41,500 nucleotides of DNA from Yersinia aldovae ATCC 35236 (GCF_000173735.1 NZ_ACCB01000036.1:1-41500); one strand, 5' to 3'. Shown: positions 1 through 9,521, counted from the first letter of the stretch. A program made the numbers and translations. The notes: generated by a model from the letters alone, not told the origin.

Positions 1-8
1 GTCAAGCC

Positions 9-417
9 AGCGCGATGGGCATCCCTGCCCAAGCGCGCTTTTCGCGGGCGTCCATGCCCGCTCACTCGAGCCATCGCCTTTGTCGGTAATATTCCTGATT
101 GCGCTTAAGGCCAAAATCCAATTCGAAACACGGGTTTTGACCTTGATGTTTAAAAGCACATTTGAGCCGCCGAGTGAAGAGTGTAGCAAGGGAAATCCGC
201 CAAGGACGGCGGATTTAGGCGTCATGAGCAGGGACGCGACAACACTGCGTAGCAGTTTTGAACAACGCTTGCGTTGGCCCGGAGGGTAGCCTCGAAGAGG
301 CCATAATAAAGCCGTCCCGCCAGCGGAATGATGAGTGAGGGCACCCACGAAGTGGGCAAGCGATACGTGCGTAAGCGCAGGGGTTCCAAGGGGGTTACGC
401 GCTTGTAACCCCTTTGG
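9..417. repeat. Hairpin-rich intergenic region
   Basis: No credible gene lies in the first 491 bases; short ORFs here run through inverted repeats and resemble nothing I know. At least seven short inverted repeats follow one another: 9-39 (outer AGCGCG/CGCGCT, inner GGGCA/TGCCC), 44-61 (GCGGGC/GCCCGC), 193-216 (nine-base arms AAATCCGCC/GGCGGATTT), 263-276 (CAACGC/GCGTTG), 289-301 and 344-356 (five-base arms, each closing a GAA triloop), and 386-417. The density of stems suggests a mosaic of repetitive elements or a structured transcript beyond the 3' end of alaA. The function is unknown. Confidence 0.6.
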
Positions 418-430
418 CGGTTGAGGCACC
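376..430. repeat. Hairpin repeat, copy 1
   Basis: A 13-base stem (386-398 with 405-417) encloses the hexaloop GCGCTT at 399-404. Copy 2 lies at 35012-35065. The loop and the flanks (GCGCAGG...TT on the left, GGCGGTTGA on the right) are shared, while the stem differs at several paired positions, with both strands changed together. Both copies lie just downstream of the 3' end of a minus-strand gene (alaA here, catalase there). The two tails also share a GTGAAC/GTTCAC motif in opposite orientations. This is a dispersed hairpin repeat; I cannot assign it to a named family. Confidence 0.65.
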
Positions 431-491
431 TGTAGTTAAGTGAACACCGATCCCATGTCAACCGAATATATTACCTAGCAAAATCAACCAA

Positions 492-1706
492 TTACTGATG
501 ATATGTCTCAAGGAATCGCCCCAGTTTCCCAACCGCCATCTCCAGCTCATCCACGCGCGGTAATGTCACGATCCGTACATGGTCTGGATATGGCCAGTTA
601 AAGGCACTGCCTTGAACTAACAATACTTTTTCCTGTAACAATAGGTCTAATACCAACTTCTGATCGTCTTTTAGGTTAAAACGTTTCTGATCAATGCGCG
701 GGAACATATACAGCGCACCTTGAGGTTTCACGCAAGAAACACCCGGTATTTGGTTGATTAGCTCCCAGGCGCGGTTGCGTTGTTCGTACAAGCGCCCACC
801 CGGTTGAATAAACTCGCTAATACTCTGATAGCCCCCCAATGCAGTCTGGATAGCATGTTGCATTGGCACGTTGGCGCACAGGCGCATGGATGCCAGCATT
901 TCCAGGCCTTCAATGTAACCTTTGGCGTGTTTCTTCGGGCCGTTCAATACCATCCAGCCCTGACGGAAACCAGCAACACGGTAAGTCTTGGACAAACCAT
1001 TGAAGGTGATGGTGAGTAAATCAGGGGCCAGAGCCGCAATAGAATGATGCTGCGCTTCGTCATATAAAATCTTATCGTAGATCTCATCGGCGAAAATAAT
1101 CAGGTCATTTTGGCGGGCGATTTCGACAATCTCCAGCAACAGCTCTTTACTGTAGACCGCACCGGTTGGGTTATTCGGGTTAATAATCACAATCCCACGG
1201 GTACGTGGGGTGATTTTACTGCGGATATCATCCAGATCTGGGAACCAGCCGGATTCTTCGTCACACATATAATGTACGGCTTTACCGCTCGAAAGCGACA
1301 CTGCCGCCGTCCATAACGGGTAATCCGGTGCCGGCACCAGCATCTCATCGCCAAGGTTTAGCAACGCCTGCATGGATTGTACGATCAACTCAGAAACACC
1401 GTTTCCAATGTAGATATCCTCGACAGTCAGGTCACGCATATCGCGGGCCTGATAGTGCTGCATAATGGCTTTACGCGCCGAAAACAGGCCTTTGGAGTCG
1501 CAGTAGCCTTGTGCCGTTGGCAAATTACGGATCACATCCACCAGAATTTCATCCGGGGCATCAAAACCAAACGGGGCAGGGTTGCCGATGTTTAGTTTCA
1601 GAACCTTGTTACCTTCTTCTTCAAGACGCTTAGCTTCTTTTAGCACCGGGCCACGAATGTCGTAACAGACGTTGTCCAGTTTGCTGGATTTCTCAATGGG
1701 GGACAT
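492..1706 (-). CDS. alaA: Alanine aminotransferase AlaA
   Basis: A 404-residue PLP-dependent class I/II aminotransferase that makes alanine from pyruvate and glutamate in the cytoplasm. It matches E. coli AlaA (formerly YfbQ, about 405 residues) almost throughout. Visible features are the N-terminal MSPIEKSSKLDNVCYDIRGP, the substrate-side segment IINPNNPTGAVYSKELL, the cofactor aspartate in FADEIYDKI, and the PLP lysine in NGLSKTYRVAGFRQGW near residue 240. The reading frame extends 21 codons further upstream, but family homology starts at the ATG at 1706-1704, so that start is used. It is transcribed away from lrhA, as in E. coli. Confidence 0.95.
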   Translation of the reverse strand: MSPIEKSSKLDNVCYDIRGPVLKEAKRLEEEGNKVLKLNIGNPAPFGFDAPDEILVDVIRNLPTAQGYCDSKGLFSARKAIMQHYQARDMRDLTVEDIYIGNGVSELIVQSMQALLNLGDEMLVPAPDYPLWTAAVSLSSGKAVHYMCDEESGWFPDLDDIRSKITPRTRGIVIINPNNPTGAVYSKELLLEIVEIARQNDLIIFADEIYDKILYDEAQHHSIAALAPDLLTITFNGLSKTYRVAGFRQGWMVLNGPKKHAKGYIEGLEMLASMRLCANVPMQHAIQTALGGYQSISEFIQPGGRLYEQRNRAWELINQIPGVSCVKPQGALYMFPRIDQKRFNLKDDQKLVLDLLLQEKVLLVQGSAFNWPYPDHVRIVTLPRVDELEMAVGKLGRFLETYHQ

Positions 1707-2563
1707 AAAAAATTGAGCCTTTTGCTGGTAAAAGCGTGTCCTCAGCGTGGAACACTGCAAGACATCCAATGTACTCCGACGCCGCTGATTTTTGAAGTTC
1801 TATACAGCGGTTTAGTGCAAATGATTTTCGTCGGAAAAGAACCAAGAGAGGGACTGCTATTTTTGCCACTCAACACCCACCGGTTATGTTGAATTGATGA
1901 GTTAGGCTGAAGTTTTATTCAGCGTTTTCTGGCGAGATTCGGCATTAACAAAAAAGGTGTCTAACCGACATTTACTGCTTTTTGCTAGCCTAAAAATAGG
2001 CTCTTTCAAGGGAGGTAGCCTGGATATAGCCTATTTTTAATAAAGCTACTCCTTATCTCCTTCCTTATATCATCATACATATTATAAATGGGCCGATAAT
2101 CCATAATTTGTAAATAGGAAAACTATTAAGAATAATTGATGTTATCTGCTTTTTATATCAATGATAAACAAATGCTATTCGTTGAATTCATTGGATTAGA
2201 TAAAATGGAGTGCAGAGATATATTGAGATTTTTTGATATTTTATGGCGGGCTAAAGACATAAATTTAATTAGAATCGTCAGGTAACGCGTTATAAATCTT
2301 CAAAAGTCGAGGTAAATAAAGCTGAAAAAATCTTCATTAATCGAAGATTTAGCTGATTTACATGACATTATTTACAAATCAGTGCATCAACCGACCAATA
2401 GATTTTTTAAAAAGAGATAGCGGTAACGAAATATAAGTAAATTTTTTGCCCTACTCTAATGAGTGGGGTACTGTCATACTTAGCGTTGTCCCTTATTGAT
2501 GGCGCTAAGAGTTAAACACCAGGGTAGTTTGAAGTTAGAATTCAAAAAAGTGAAGAATACACT
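1707..2563. promoter_or_regulatory. Long AT-rich alaA-lrhA divergent intergenic region
   Basis: 857 bases separate the divergent genes and hold no convincing ORF. The half nearer lrhA is very AT-rich, as expected for an H-NS-type regulated promoter region (inference). A clear inverted repeat lies at 2328-2350: arms AAATCTTC/GAAGATTT around a seven-base loop, extended by AGCT on both sides (2320-2323 and 2351-2354). It is about 210 bases before the lrhA start, so it falls within a long leader if transcription begins upstream of it. In Yersinia, rovM is known to be controlled by nutrient-linked global regulators; no exact site can be assigned by eye. Confidence 0.6.
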
Positions 2564-3496
2564 ATGACAAATGCAAATCGTCCGATAATTAATCTCGACC
2601 TCGATCTGCTTAGAACCTTTGTAGCTGTTGCTGACTTAAATACTTTTGCTGTCGCAGCTGAAGCGGTTTGCCGAACTCAATCAGCAGTAAGCCAACAAAT
2701 GCAACGGTTAGAACAGCTAGTCGGTAAGGAGTTATTTGCCCGCCACGGGCGTAACAAATTATTGACTGAACAAGGTCTCCAGTTACTTGGTTATGCCAGA
2801 AAAATCTTACGTTTTAACGATGAAGCTTGTACGTCACTTATGTACAGCAATATAGAAGGCTCACTCATTATTGGTGCATCTGATGATACTGCCGATACTT
2901 TGTTACCTTTTTTGCTAAACCGAGTGGCCACACTTTATCCTCGACTGGCGATAGATGTGCGGGTAAAACGCAGCCAGTTTATCGCTGATATGCTGAGTGA
3001 CGGCGAAGTGAATTTGGCTATTACCACAGCCAAAGTTGACACCCATCCTCACGTAATTTTAAGAACATCACCGACACTTTGGTACTGCTCTGCTGATTAT
3101 CAGTACCAGAAAGGTGAAACAGTGCCGTTAGTGGTAATGGATGGGCCAAGCCCATTCCGTGATATGGCACTAGATCATCTGACCAGAGCCGGTATTGCAT
3201 GGCGCATCGCCTATGTAGCCTCTTCGCTTTCTGCCATCCGAGCGGCAGTTAGAGCAGGGCTGGGTGTGACTGCCAGACCAATTGAAATGATGAGTCCGGA
3301 TTTACGTGTGCTAGGGGAAACTGAAGGCTTACCGCGCTTGCCTGAAACACATTATGCATTGTGTAAAGACAGCCGGTGTGACAATGAATTGGCGTTAGCC
3401 ATTTTCGATGCGATGCAAACCGGTCATCAACATGGCTTGTTGGTGGGACCAAAATCCTCCCTTGTTGCTGATCGTCTAATCGACGAAAAGAATTAA
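2564..3496 (+). CDS. lrhA: LysR-type regulator LrhA/RovM
   Basis: A 310-residue LysR-family transcription factor. The N-terminal winged helix-turn-helix (about residues 12-70) contains [20 protein letters not shown] and the recognition region [16 protein letters not shown]. The rest is the co-inducer-binding domain, with [19 protein letters not shown] near the C-terminus. It is nearly identical to E. coli LrhA over the first 90 residues and has the usual family length. The Yersinia orthologue is RovM, which represses rovA and affects motility and virulence (known for the family). The start agrees with E. coli; a weak GAAG ribosome-binding site precedes it. A strong terminator follows, so it should not read through into nuo. 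Confidence 0.95.
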   Translation: MTNANRPIINLDLDLLRTFVAVADLNTFAVAAEAVCRTQSAVSQQMQRLEQLVGKELFARHGRNKLLTEQGLQLLGYARKILRFNDEACTSLMYSNIEGSLIIGASDDTADTLLPFLLNRVATLYPRLAIDVRVKRSQFIADMLSDGEVNLAITTAKVDTHPHVILRTSPTLWYCSADYQYQKGETVPLVVMDGPSPFRDMALDHLTRAGIAWRIAYVASSLSAIRAAVRAGLGVTARPIEMMSPDLRVLGETEGLPRLPETHYALCKDSRCDNELALAIFDAMQTGHQHGLLVGPKSSLVADRLIDEKN

Positions 3497-3520
3497 GCTA
3501 CTTCATCTTGTTAATTATCC

Positions 3521-3549
3521 AAGCCCCTGTTTAACAGGGGCTTTTTTAT
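3521..3549 (+). terminator. Rho-independent terminator after lrhA
   Basis: Perfect arms AAGCCCCTGTT and AACAGGGGCTT almost touch and are followed by a T-rich run. It lies 24 bases past the lrhA stop codon and separates lrhA transcription from nuo. Confidence 0.93.
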
Positions 3550-4170
3550 TTACTTGTCAGTAAATAACGCCGTTGTCAGCCTTCGATTTAATTTTCCATT
3601 AAAAGCGTTGTTTATTTTACTAACGCACATTTGCCAGAACAAAGTAAAATGCGATAACCTTATAAAACTAATGGTCAATATTTCCCTTACATTCGTACAT
3701 TTGTATTTTATCAAAACGCTATTCCATTATTTATGTAAGAAAGAAGACAACTTTCTATGTTGGATATTCATGAAATAACACTCAAAACGTGTTCTGGATC
3801 AAAAAAATACCCCTAGCTAGTGAGTGGAAGAATCGGTTATTCCTGAGACAATGGTATAGTTATGATGAAACATTCACGTTGGTTTATATGTGTATGTTCT
3901 GGCTTGATAAATGACTGACTCGATTTAGCTGTCGAGTTCGCACCATTTGTTAAGCAAGATCGTGCGTTTGTAAATTAATGTGTAGTTACTTTTGTCAAAG
4001 TTGACAAAAGGTTACTGAAAGGAGTAAAAAGCCCACAGTAAAGCGCTGGCTAAATAGTTGTAAAGACAGTGTGTTTTGTGTGGTTTTTATTCCTTCCCTT
4101 TGAATCGATGTGGTGCGCTAACTGCCAACTAAAGAGCAGGATGTTCGACACCACTTTTGATGAGTAAGCA
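3550..4170 (+). promoter_or_regulatory. nuo operon upstream region
   Basis: About 620 AT-rich bases with no convincing gene; a 74-codon ORF at 3554-3778 is low in complexity and has no recognisable homology. In E. coli the nuo promoter lies far upstream of nuoA and responds to ArcA, FNR, NarL and Fis, so a long leader is expected here too. The clearest element is the palindrome at 3989-4010. I could not place -35 and -10 boxes with confidence. Confidence 0.55.
3989..4010. promoter_or_regulatory. Perfect 10-bp-arm palindrome upstream of nuoA
   Basis: Arms CTTTTGTCAA and TTGACAAAAG flank the dinucleotide AG. The palindrome is bracketed by the direct repeat GTTACT (3985-3990 and 4011-4016). There is no T run after it, so it is not a terminator. 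The symmetry suits a dimeric regulator site about 160 bases before nuoA. The bound protein is unknown. Confidence 0.5.
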
Positions 4171-4668
4171 ATGCGTATGTCAACAACCACTGAAGTTATC
4201 GCTCATCATTGGGCGTTCGCTGTATTCCTGATCGGCGCTATCGGACTGTGCGGTTTGATGCTGTTGGGTGCGTTCTTTCTGGGCGGGAGAGCTCGGGCCC
4301 GTGCCAAAAACGTTCCTTATGAATCCGGTATTGACTCCGTAGGCTCCGCGCGTATGCGTTTGTCTGCCAAGTTCTACCTGGTCGCCATGTTCTTCGTTAT
4401 TTTCGATGTTGAAGCCCTGTACTTGTACGCCTGGTCAATCTCTATCCGTGAGAGTGGCTGGGTCGGCTTTATCGAAGCAACCATTTTCATTTTGGTGCTC
4501 TTGGCTGGTTTGGTTTATCTGGTGCGTATTGGCGCTCTGGATTGGACTCCTGTGCGTTCTAATCGCCGTGTGAGCAAACCGAGCATAGTCAAATACGCCA
4601 GCAGTCATCCAGATATACCCAAAGAGCTTGGTGTTGCAGGTAGGCAGCAAGCGAACAAACCCCGATAA
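4171..4668 (+). CDS. nuoA: NADH-quinone oxidoreductase subunit A
   Basis: A small membrane subunit of complex I with three predicted helices (about residues 15-38, 68-88 and 97-120). The family core is present: [20 protein letters not shown] and [21 protein letters not shown]. coli NuoA has 147 residues; this protein has 165. The extra tail (about residues 149-165) and the stop codon are encoded by an ERIC repeat that begins at 4614, so the native end has been replaced by repeat sequence. Translation can start at 4171 or at the second ATG at 4177; alignment to E. coli (which starts MSMSTST) allows either. It is the first gene of the nuo operon. Confidence 0.95.
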   Translation: MRMSTTTEVIAHHWAFAVFLIGAIGLCGLMLLGAFFLGGRARARAKNVPYESGIDSVGSARMRLSAKFYLVAMFFVIFDVEALYLYAWSISIRESGWVGFIEATIFILVLLAGLVYLVRIGALDWTPVRSNRRVSKPSIVKYASSHPDIPKELGVAGRQQANKPR

Positions 4669-4740
4669 GCTTACCGAGGTAAGTGATTCGGGTGAGGGCG
4701 CACAGCTAACAACCCTGCGGCTCCAAGAACAAAGGGTATA
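4614..4740 (+). repeat. ERIC element at the nuoA 3' end
   Basis: A 127-base imperfect palindrome with exact terminal inverted repeats TATACCC and GGGTATA. Its centre carries CTTAC/GTAAG, followed by TGATTCGGGTGA, typical of ERIC (enterobacterial repetitive intergenic consensus). The length equals the usual ERIC length. It supplies the last codons and the stop of nuoA, then occupies almost all of the nuoA-nuoB gap. As RNA it should fold into one long stem. Confidence 0.9.
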
Positions 4741-4767
4741 GGTCAATAAATACAGCGAGGCATTAAC

Positions 4768-5445
4768 ATGGACTATACGCTCACCCGCATAGACCCTAAC
4801 GGTGAGAACGACCGTTACCCCCTGCAAACTCAGGAAACCGTCAGCGGCGATCCTCTCGAGCAACATGTCCACCGTAGTGTTTACATGGGTAAACTTGAGA
4901 ACGCCATGCATGACATGGTGAACTGGGGGCGTAAGAACTCTCTTTGGCCGTATAATTTCGGCCTTTCCTGCTGTTATGTCGAGATGGTGACCTCGTTCAC
5001 CGCTGTGCATGACGTGGCACGTTTTGGTGCGGAAGTATTGCGTGCCTCCCCGCGTCAGGCTGATTTCATGGTAGTGGCCGGTACCTGCTTTACCAAGATG
5101 GCCCCGGTTATTCAGCGTTTGTATGAACAAATGTTGGAACCCAAGTGGGTTATCTCCATGGGTGCCTGTGCCAACTCCGGCGGCATGTACGATATCTATT
5201 CTGTCGTACAAGGTGTGGATAAATTCCTGCCGGTAGATGTGTATATTCCTGGCTGCCCACCGCGCCCGGAAGCTTATATGCAAGCCTTGTTGCTGCTACA
5301 GGAATCTATCGGTAAAGAGCGCCGTCCTCTCTCTTGGGTTGTCGGTGATCAAGGTGTTTACCGCGCCAATATGCAGCCAGAAAGAGAACGTAAGCATGCT
5401 GAACGAATTGCAGTAACTAACCTGCGCACCCCTGACGAAATCTAA
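4768..5445 (+). CDS. nuoB: NADH-quinone oxidoreductase subunit B
   Basis: A 225-residue peripheral-arm subunit that carries cluster N2, the [4Fe-4S] centre that passes electrons to quinone. The expected ligands are visible: the tandem pair Cys68-Cys69 in GLSCCYVEM, Cys134 in [10 protein letters not shown] and Cys163 in [10 protein letters not shown]; their spacing matches the family. E. coli NuoB is about 220 residues. The start is preceded by GCGAGGCATTAAC, a usable AGG ribosome-binding site just downstream of the ERIC element. It sits on the membrane arm and contacts NuoCD, NuoH and NuoI. Confidence 0.97.
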
Positions 5446-5532
5446 CGCGGTCTTTAGGCGTAATACTCTGGTGCGTAAGTGATTTGTTTTTGGAGAGAAC
5501 CGTTTCCTTCCAGAACATGTATGCGGCAAATG

Positions 5533-5559
5533 ACCACAAAATGACACATTTAATGTGGT
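5533..5559 (+). other. Hairpin upstream of nuoCD
   Basis: Arms ACCACA and TGTGGT enclose a second stem (AAAT/ATTT) around GACAC, about 25 bases before the nuoCD start in the 139-base nuoB-nuoCD gap. The gap is not an ERIC. The weak GGTAAA ribosome-binding site of nuoCD follows. It may be a local translation or processing element (inference). Confidence 0.45.
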
Positions 5560-5584
5560 GAAAAAACAGTGTGGTAAATAAATA

Positions 5585-7381
5585 ATGACCGATTTAACGA
5601 CGTCCGACAGCACTCAGCCTGCATGGCAGACCCGCGATCATCTTGATGATCCGGTGATCAGTGAGCTGTCGAACCGTTTTGGGCCAGAGGCCTTTGTTGT
5701 TCAGGCAACACGCACCGGGATGCCCGTGGTATGGGTGAAGCGTGAACAATTACTGGAAGTAATGTCATTTCTGAGAAAACAACCGAAGCCGTATGTCATG
5801 CTGTTCGACCTGCATGGCGTAGATGAACGCCTTCGAACCCACCGCCAGGGCTTGCCTGATGCGGATTTTTCTGTTTTCTATCATCTGCTTTCCATCGAAC
5901 GCAACCGCGACATCATGCTGAAAGTGGCACTGTCTGAAAAAGACTTACATGTGTCCACAGCCACCAAGATTTTCCCTAATGCCAATTGGTATGAGCGCGA
6001 AACTTGGGAAATGTTCGGTATTACCTTCGATGGTCACCCTCATCTGACGCGCATCATGATGCCGCAGAGCTGGGAAGGGCATCCGCTGCGTAAAGATTAC
6101 CCGGCGCGTGCTACCGAGTTCGATCCCTTTGTGCTGACCAAGCAGAAAGAAGATCTGGAAATGGAGTCACTGACTTTCAAACCGGAAGATTGGGGCATGA
6201 AGCGCGGCACCGAAAATGAGGACTTTATGTTCCTTAACCTCGGCCCGAACCACCCCTCGTCACACGGTGCGTTCCGTATCGTGTTGCAGCTTGATGGTGA
6301 AGAGATTGTCGACTGCGTGCCAGATGTGGGTTACCACCACCGTGGTGCGGAGAAAATGGGCGAACGCCAGTCCTGGCACAGCTACATTCCTTATACCGAC
6401 CGTATTGAGTACCTGGGTGGTTGCGTTAACGAGATGCCTTACGTGCTGGCAGTTGAAAAACTGGCGGGCATAGAAGTGCCGGATCGCGTTAAAACCATCC
6501 GCGTGATGTTGTCTGAATTGTTCCGCATCAACAGCCATTTACTGTACATCAGTACTTTCATTCAGGACGTCGGCGCAATGACACCGGTGTTCTTCGCCTT
6601 TACTGACCGGCAGAAAGTGTATGATGTGATTGAGGCGATTACTGGTTTCCGTATGCACCCAGCTTGGTTCCGTATTGGTGGTGTGGCGCATGACTTACCA
6701 CGCGGCTGGGAGCGTTTGCTGCGTGACTTCCTTGACTGGATGCCAAAACGGCTTGATTCCTACGTTAAAGCGGCGTTGCAGAACAGTATCCTGAAAGGGC
6801 GTTCTATCGGTGTGGCGGCTTACAATGCCAAAGAAGCATTGGAATGGGGTGTGACCGGGGCTGGCTTACGTGCGACTGGCATTGAGTTTGACGTGCGTAA
6901 ATGGCGGCCATACTCCGGCTATGAAAACTTTGATTTTGAAGTGCCAGTCGGTAACAACGGCGACTGTTATGACCGCGTGATGCTGAAAGTGGAAGAATTA
7001 CGTCAAAGCCTGCGTATTCTGGAGCAATGTTATAAAAACATGCCAGAAGGCCCATTCAAGGCTGACCACCCACTGACGACGCCGCCGCCGAAAGAACGCA
7101 CGCTGCAACATATCGAAACGCTGATTACTCACTTCCTGCAAGTTTCATGGGGTCCGGTGATGCCAGCTAACGAATCATTCCAGATGGTTGAGGCGACCAA
7201 AGGGATCAACAGCTACTATCTGACCAGTGACGCCAGCACCATGAGCTATCGCACCCGGATACGTACGCCAAGTTATGCCCATTTGCAGCAGATCCCATCG
7301 GTTATCCGTGGCAGCCTGGTATCTGACCTGATCGTCTATCTGGGCAGTATCGATTTTGTAATGTCTGATGTGGACCGCTAA
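5585..7381 (+). CDS. nuoC: NADH-quinone oxidoreductase fused subunit C/D
   Basis: A 598-residue fusion of the 30 kDa (NuoC) and 49 kDa (NuoD) subunits, as in other enterobacteria. The N-terminal part (about 30-185) contains the 30 kDa signature [19 protein letters not shown] and [10 protein letters not shown]. The C-terminal part (about 205-598) starts with [17 protein letters not shown], has the 49 kDa signature [15 protein letters not shown] and ends [19 protein letters not shown]. The NuoD half forms much of the quinone pocket beside cluster N2 of NuoB. Length is close to the E. coli protein. The ribosome-binding site is weak. nuoE follows after 2 bases. Confidence 0.97.
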   Translation: MTDLTTSDSTQPAWQTRDHLDDPVISELSNRFGPEAFVVQATRTGMPVVWVKREQLLEVMSFLRKQPKPYVMLFDLHGVDERLRTHRQGLPDADFSVFYHLLSIERNRDIMLKVALSEKDLHVSTATKIFPNANWYERETWEMFGITFDGHPHLTRIMMPQSWEGHPLRKDYPARATEFDPFVLTKQKEDLEMESLTFKPEDWGMKRGTENEDFMFLNLGPNHPSSHGAFRIVLQLDGEEIVDCVPDVGYHHRGAEKMGERQSWHSYIPYTDRIEYLGGCVNEMPYVLAVEKLAGIEVPDRVKTIRVMLSELFRINSHLLYISTFIQDVGAMTPVFFAFTDRQKVYDVIEAITGFRMHPAWFRIGGVAHDLPRGWERLLRDFLDWMPKRLDSYVKAALQNSILKGRSIGVAAYNAKEALEWGVTGAGLRATGIEFDVRKWRPYSGYENFDFEVPVGNNGDCYDRVMLKVEELRQSLRILEQCYKNMPEGPFKADHPLTTPPPKERTLQHIETLITHFLQVSWGPVMPANESFQMVEATKGINSYYLTSDASTMSYRTRIRTPSYAHLQQIPSVIRGSLVSDLIVYLGSIDFVMSDVDR

Positions 7382-7383
7382 TT

Positions 7384-7947
7384 ATGAGCAACCAAAAAGA
7401 GACTCAGAATCATAACGAAAGCCAAAATGTGGTGGATCTGGCAGTCAATGCGGCTGAACCGGCGACCACAGTTGAAGTTTTCGAATTGAGTGCTGAAGAA
7501 CGTGATGCTATCGAGCATGAAAAACACCATTACGAAGATGCCCGCGCCGCGTCAATTGAAGCACTGAAAATTGTGCAGAAACAACGCGGTTGGGTGCCGG
7601 ATGGGGCGATTCACGCCATTGCCGAAGTGCTGGGTATCCCGGCCAGCGATGTCGAAGGTGTGGCCACATTCTACAGTCAGATCTTCCGTCAACCGGTTGG
7701 GCGTCATGTGATCCGTTATTGTGACAGCGTAGTGTGCCACATCACCGGTTATCAGGGTATTCAAGCCGCGATTTCGAAAAAACTTAGCATTCAACCAGGC
7801 CAGACCACCTTTGATGGCCGCTTTACGTTGCTGCCAACCTGCTGCTTGGGTAACTGTGATCGTGGCCCGACCATGATGATCGACGACGATACCCACAGCT
7901 ATCTGAAACCTGAAGATATTGAGAAGTTACTGGAGCAATATCCATGA
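7384..7947 (+). CDS. nuoE: NADH-quinone oxidoreductase subunit E
   Basis: A thioredoxin-fold subunit of the NADH-oxidising module that holds the [2Fe-2S] cluster N1a. The four ligands are Cys113 and Cys118 ([15 protein letters not shown]) and Cys154 and Cys158 ([14 protein letters not shown]), with the family spacing 5-36-4. The protein has 187 residues against about 166 in E. coli; the excess is a polar, poorly conserved N-terminal stretch before [20 protein letters not shown]. Residues from there on match E. coli closely. The stop overlaps the start of nuoF (ATGA). Confidence 0.96.
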   Translation: MSNQKETQNHNESQNVVDLAVNAAEPATTVEVFELSAEERDAIEHEKHHYEDARAASIEALKIVQKQRGWVPDGAIHAIAEVLGIPASDVEGVATFYSQIFRQPVGRHVIRYCDSVVCHITGYQGIQAAISKKLSIQPGQTTFDGRFTLLPTCCLGNCDRGPTMMIDDDTHSYLKPEDIEKLLEQYP

Positions 7948-9314
7948 CAACTAATTCGGGTTTTACCAAAGAGGTTATTCGCACGCCAGAAATGCACCCG
8001 CTGACCTGGCGTTTGCGCGATGATAAACAGCCAGTATGGTTGGATGAATATCGCAGCAAAAACGGCTATGTCGGCGCGGAAAAAGCCTTAAAAAGCATGG
8101 CAGCACCTGATGTTGTTAGCTTAGTCAAAGACGCCGGCCTGAAAGGGCGTGGCGGTGCGGGCTTCTCCACCGGTTTGAAGTGGAGCCTGATGCCAAAAGA
8201 CGAAAGCATGAACATCCGCTATCTGCTGTGTAACGCCGATGAGATGGAGCCGGGTACCTATAAAGACCGCTTGCTGATGGAGCAATTGCCTCATCTGCTG
8301 GTGGAAGGGATGCTGATCAGTGCGTTTGCGCTGAAAGCTTACCGCGGCTACATCTTCCTGCGTGGCGAATATATCGAAGCTGCCGTGCATTTGCGCCGTG
8401 CGATTAGCGAAGCGACTGAAGCGGGTTTGCTTGGCAAAAACATCATGGGCAGCGGCTTTGATTTTGAGCTGATTGTGCATACCGGCGCGGGGCGTTATAT
8501 CTGTGGTGAAGAAACCGCCCTGATTAACTCGCTGGAAGGCCGCCGCGCCAATCCACGTTCCAAGCCGCCTTTCCCGGCATCGTCCGGGGTGTGGGGCAAA
8601 CCGACTTGCGTTAACAACGTTGAAACTCTGTGTAACGTTCCGGCCATTCTTGAGCACGGCGTTGACTGGTATCAGGGGATTACCGCCGGTAAAAGTAACG
8701 ATGCGGGTACCAAACTGATGGGCTTCTCTGGCCGGGTGAAAAACCCAGGTTTGTGGGAGCTGCCCTTTGGTATTTCAGCGCGTGAAATTCTGGAAGATTA
8801 CGCCGGTGGCATGCGTGATGGCTTGAAATTCAAAGCCTGGCAGCCGGGCGGGGCAGGGACTGACTTCCTGACCGCTGATCATCTGGATTTACCGATGGAC
8901 TTCGAGAATATTGCCAAAGCAGGTAGCCGGTTAGGCACCGCACTGGCGATGGCGGTAGACCATGAGATCGGTATGGTGCCGCTGGTGCGCAATCTGGAAG
9001 AGTTCTTTTCCCGTGAATCCTGTGGCTGGTGTACCCCTTGCCGCGATGGGTTGCCGTGGAGCGTGAAGATCCTGCGCGCACTGGAGCGCGGCGAAGGTCA
9101 GCCGGGCGACATCGAAACGCTGGAGCAGCTTTGCCGCTTCTTAGGGCCGGGCAAAACCTTTTGTGCTCACGCGCCGGGCGCGGTTGAACCACTACAAAGT
9201 GCGATCAAATATTTCCGCGAAGAATTCGAAGCCGGGATCGCGAACAAGGACTATGGCAACACCCGAGCCATAGCCGGTATTCAACCGAATAACTTGCTGA
9301 AGCAGCGCTGGTGA
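7944..9314 (+). CDS. nuoF: NADH-quinone oxidoreductase subunit F
   Basis: A 456-residue flavoprotein that binds NADH and FMN and holds the [4Fe-4S] cluster N3. Visible motifs are the glycine-rich [17 protein letters not shown] (about 68-84), [20 protein letters not shown], and the cluster ligands Cys360, Cys363 and Cys366 in [12 protein letters not shown] plus Cys407 in [10 protein letters not shown]. coli NuoF is about 445 residues. Translation appears coupled to nuoE through the ATGA overlap. The stop is followed by about 80 bases and then an ERIC element, not directly by nuoG. Confidence 0.97.
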   Translation: MTTNSGFTKEVIRTPEMHPLTWRLRDDKQPVWLDEYRSKNGYVGAEKALKSMAAPDVVSLVKDAGLKGRGGAGFSTGLKWSLMPKDESMNIRYLLCNADEMEPGTYKDRLLMEQLPHLLVEGMLISAFALKAYRGYIFLRGEYIEAAVHLRRAISEATEAGLLGKNIMGSGFDFELIVHTGAGRYICGEETALINSLEGRRANPRSKPPFPASSGVWGKPTCVNNVETLCNVPAILEHGVDWYQGITAGKSNDAGTKLMGFSGRVKNPGLWELPFGISAREILEDYAGGMRDGLKFKAWQPGGAGTDFLTADHLDLPMDFENIAKAGSRLGTALAMAVDHEIGMVPLVRNLEEFFSRESCGWCTPCRDGLPWSVKILRALERGEGQPGDIETLEQLCRFLGPGKTFCAHAPGAVEPLQSAIKYFREEFEAGIANKDYGNTRAIAGIQPNNLLKQRW

Positions 9315-9393
9315 TACTTTGGGTCACATGAGATGTGTTAAATGTAATGTCTCAGAGTGCCAAGTAAGAAAGTTTTTATAATTAACGCTTGAA

Positions 9394-9521
9394 AAATAAC
9401 CCAATAATTTACGTGGCGGCAAGGCGGCAACGGAGAGAAGCTCCGGGAGTTTAGTGAACTAAATGACCGGTGTGAACGACGGCAGTCAACGCAGTAGCAG
9501 CGTAAAGGATGACGGTTATTT
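9394..9521 (+). repeat. ERIC-type element between nuoF and nuoG
   Basis: About 128 bases with terminal inverted repeats AAATAACCC and CGGTTATTT (one mismatch) and a central palindrome TTTAGT/ACTAAA. The inner sequence (GGCGGCAAGGCGGCAAC..., CTCCGGGAG..., GACCGGTGTGAACGA..., CAACGCAG...) follows the ERIC layout but diverges from the copy at 4614. It ends 22 bases before the nuoG start and lies within the nuo transcript. Confidence 0.82.

Noticed and set aside
222-461. 79-codon minus-strand ORF at the window start
   Set aside because: It runs through several inverted repeats and has no protein-like features.
3554-3778. 74-codon plus-strand ORF in the nuo upstream region
   Set aside because: AT-rich chance ORF without a convincing ribosome-binding site or recognisable sequence.
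4435-5283. 282-codon minus-strand ORF
   Set aside because: It is antisense to the well-supported nuoA and nuoB genes and crosses the ERIC; its translation resembles no known protein.
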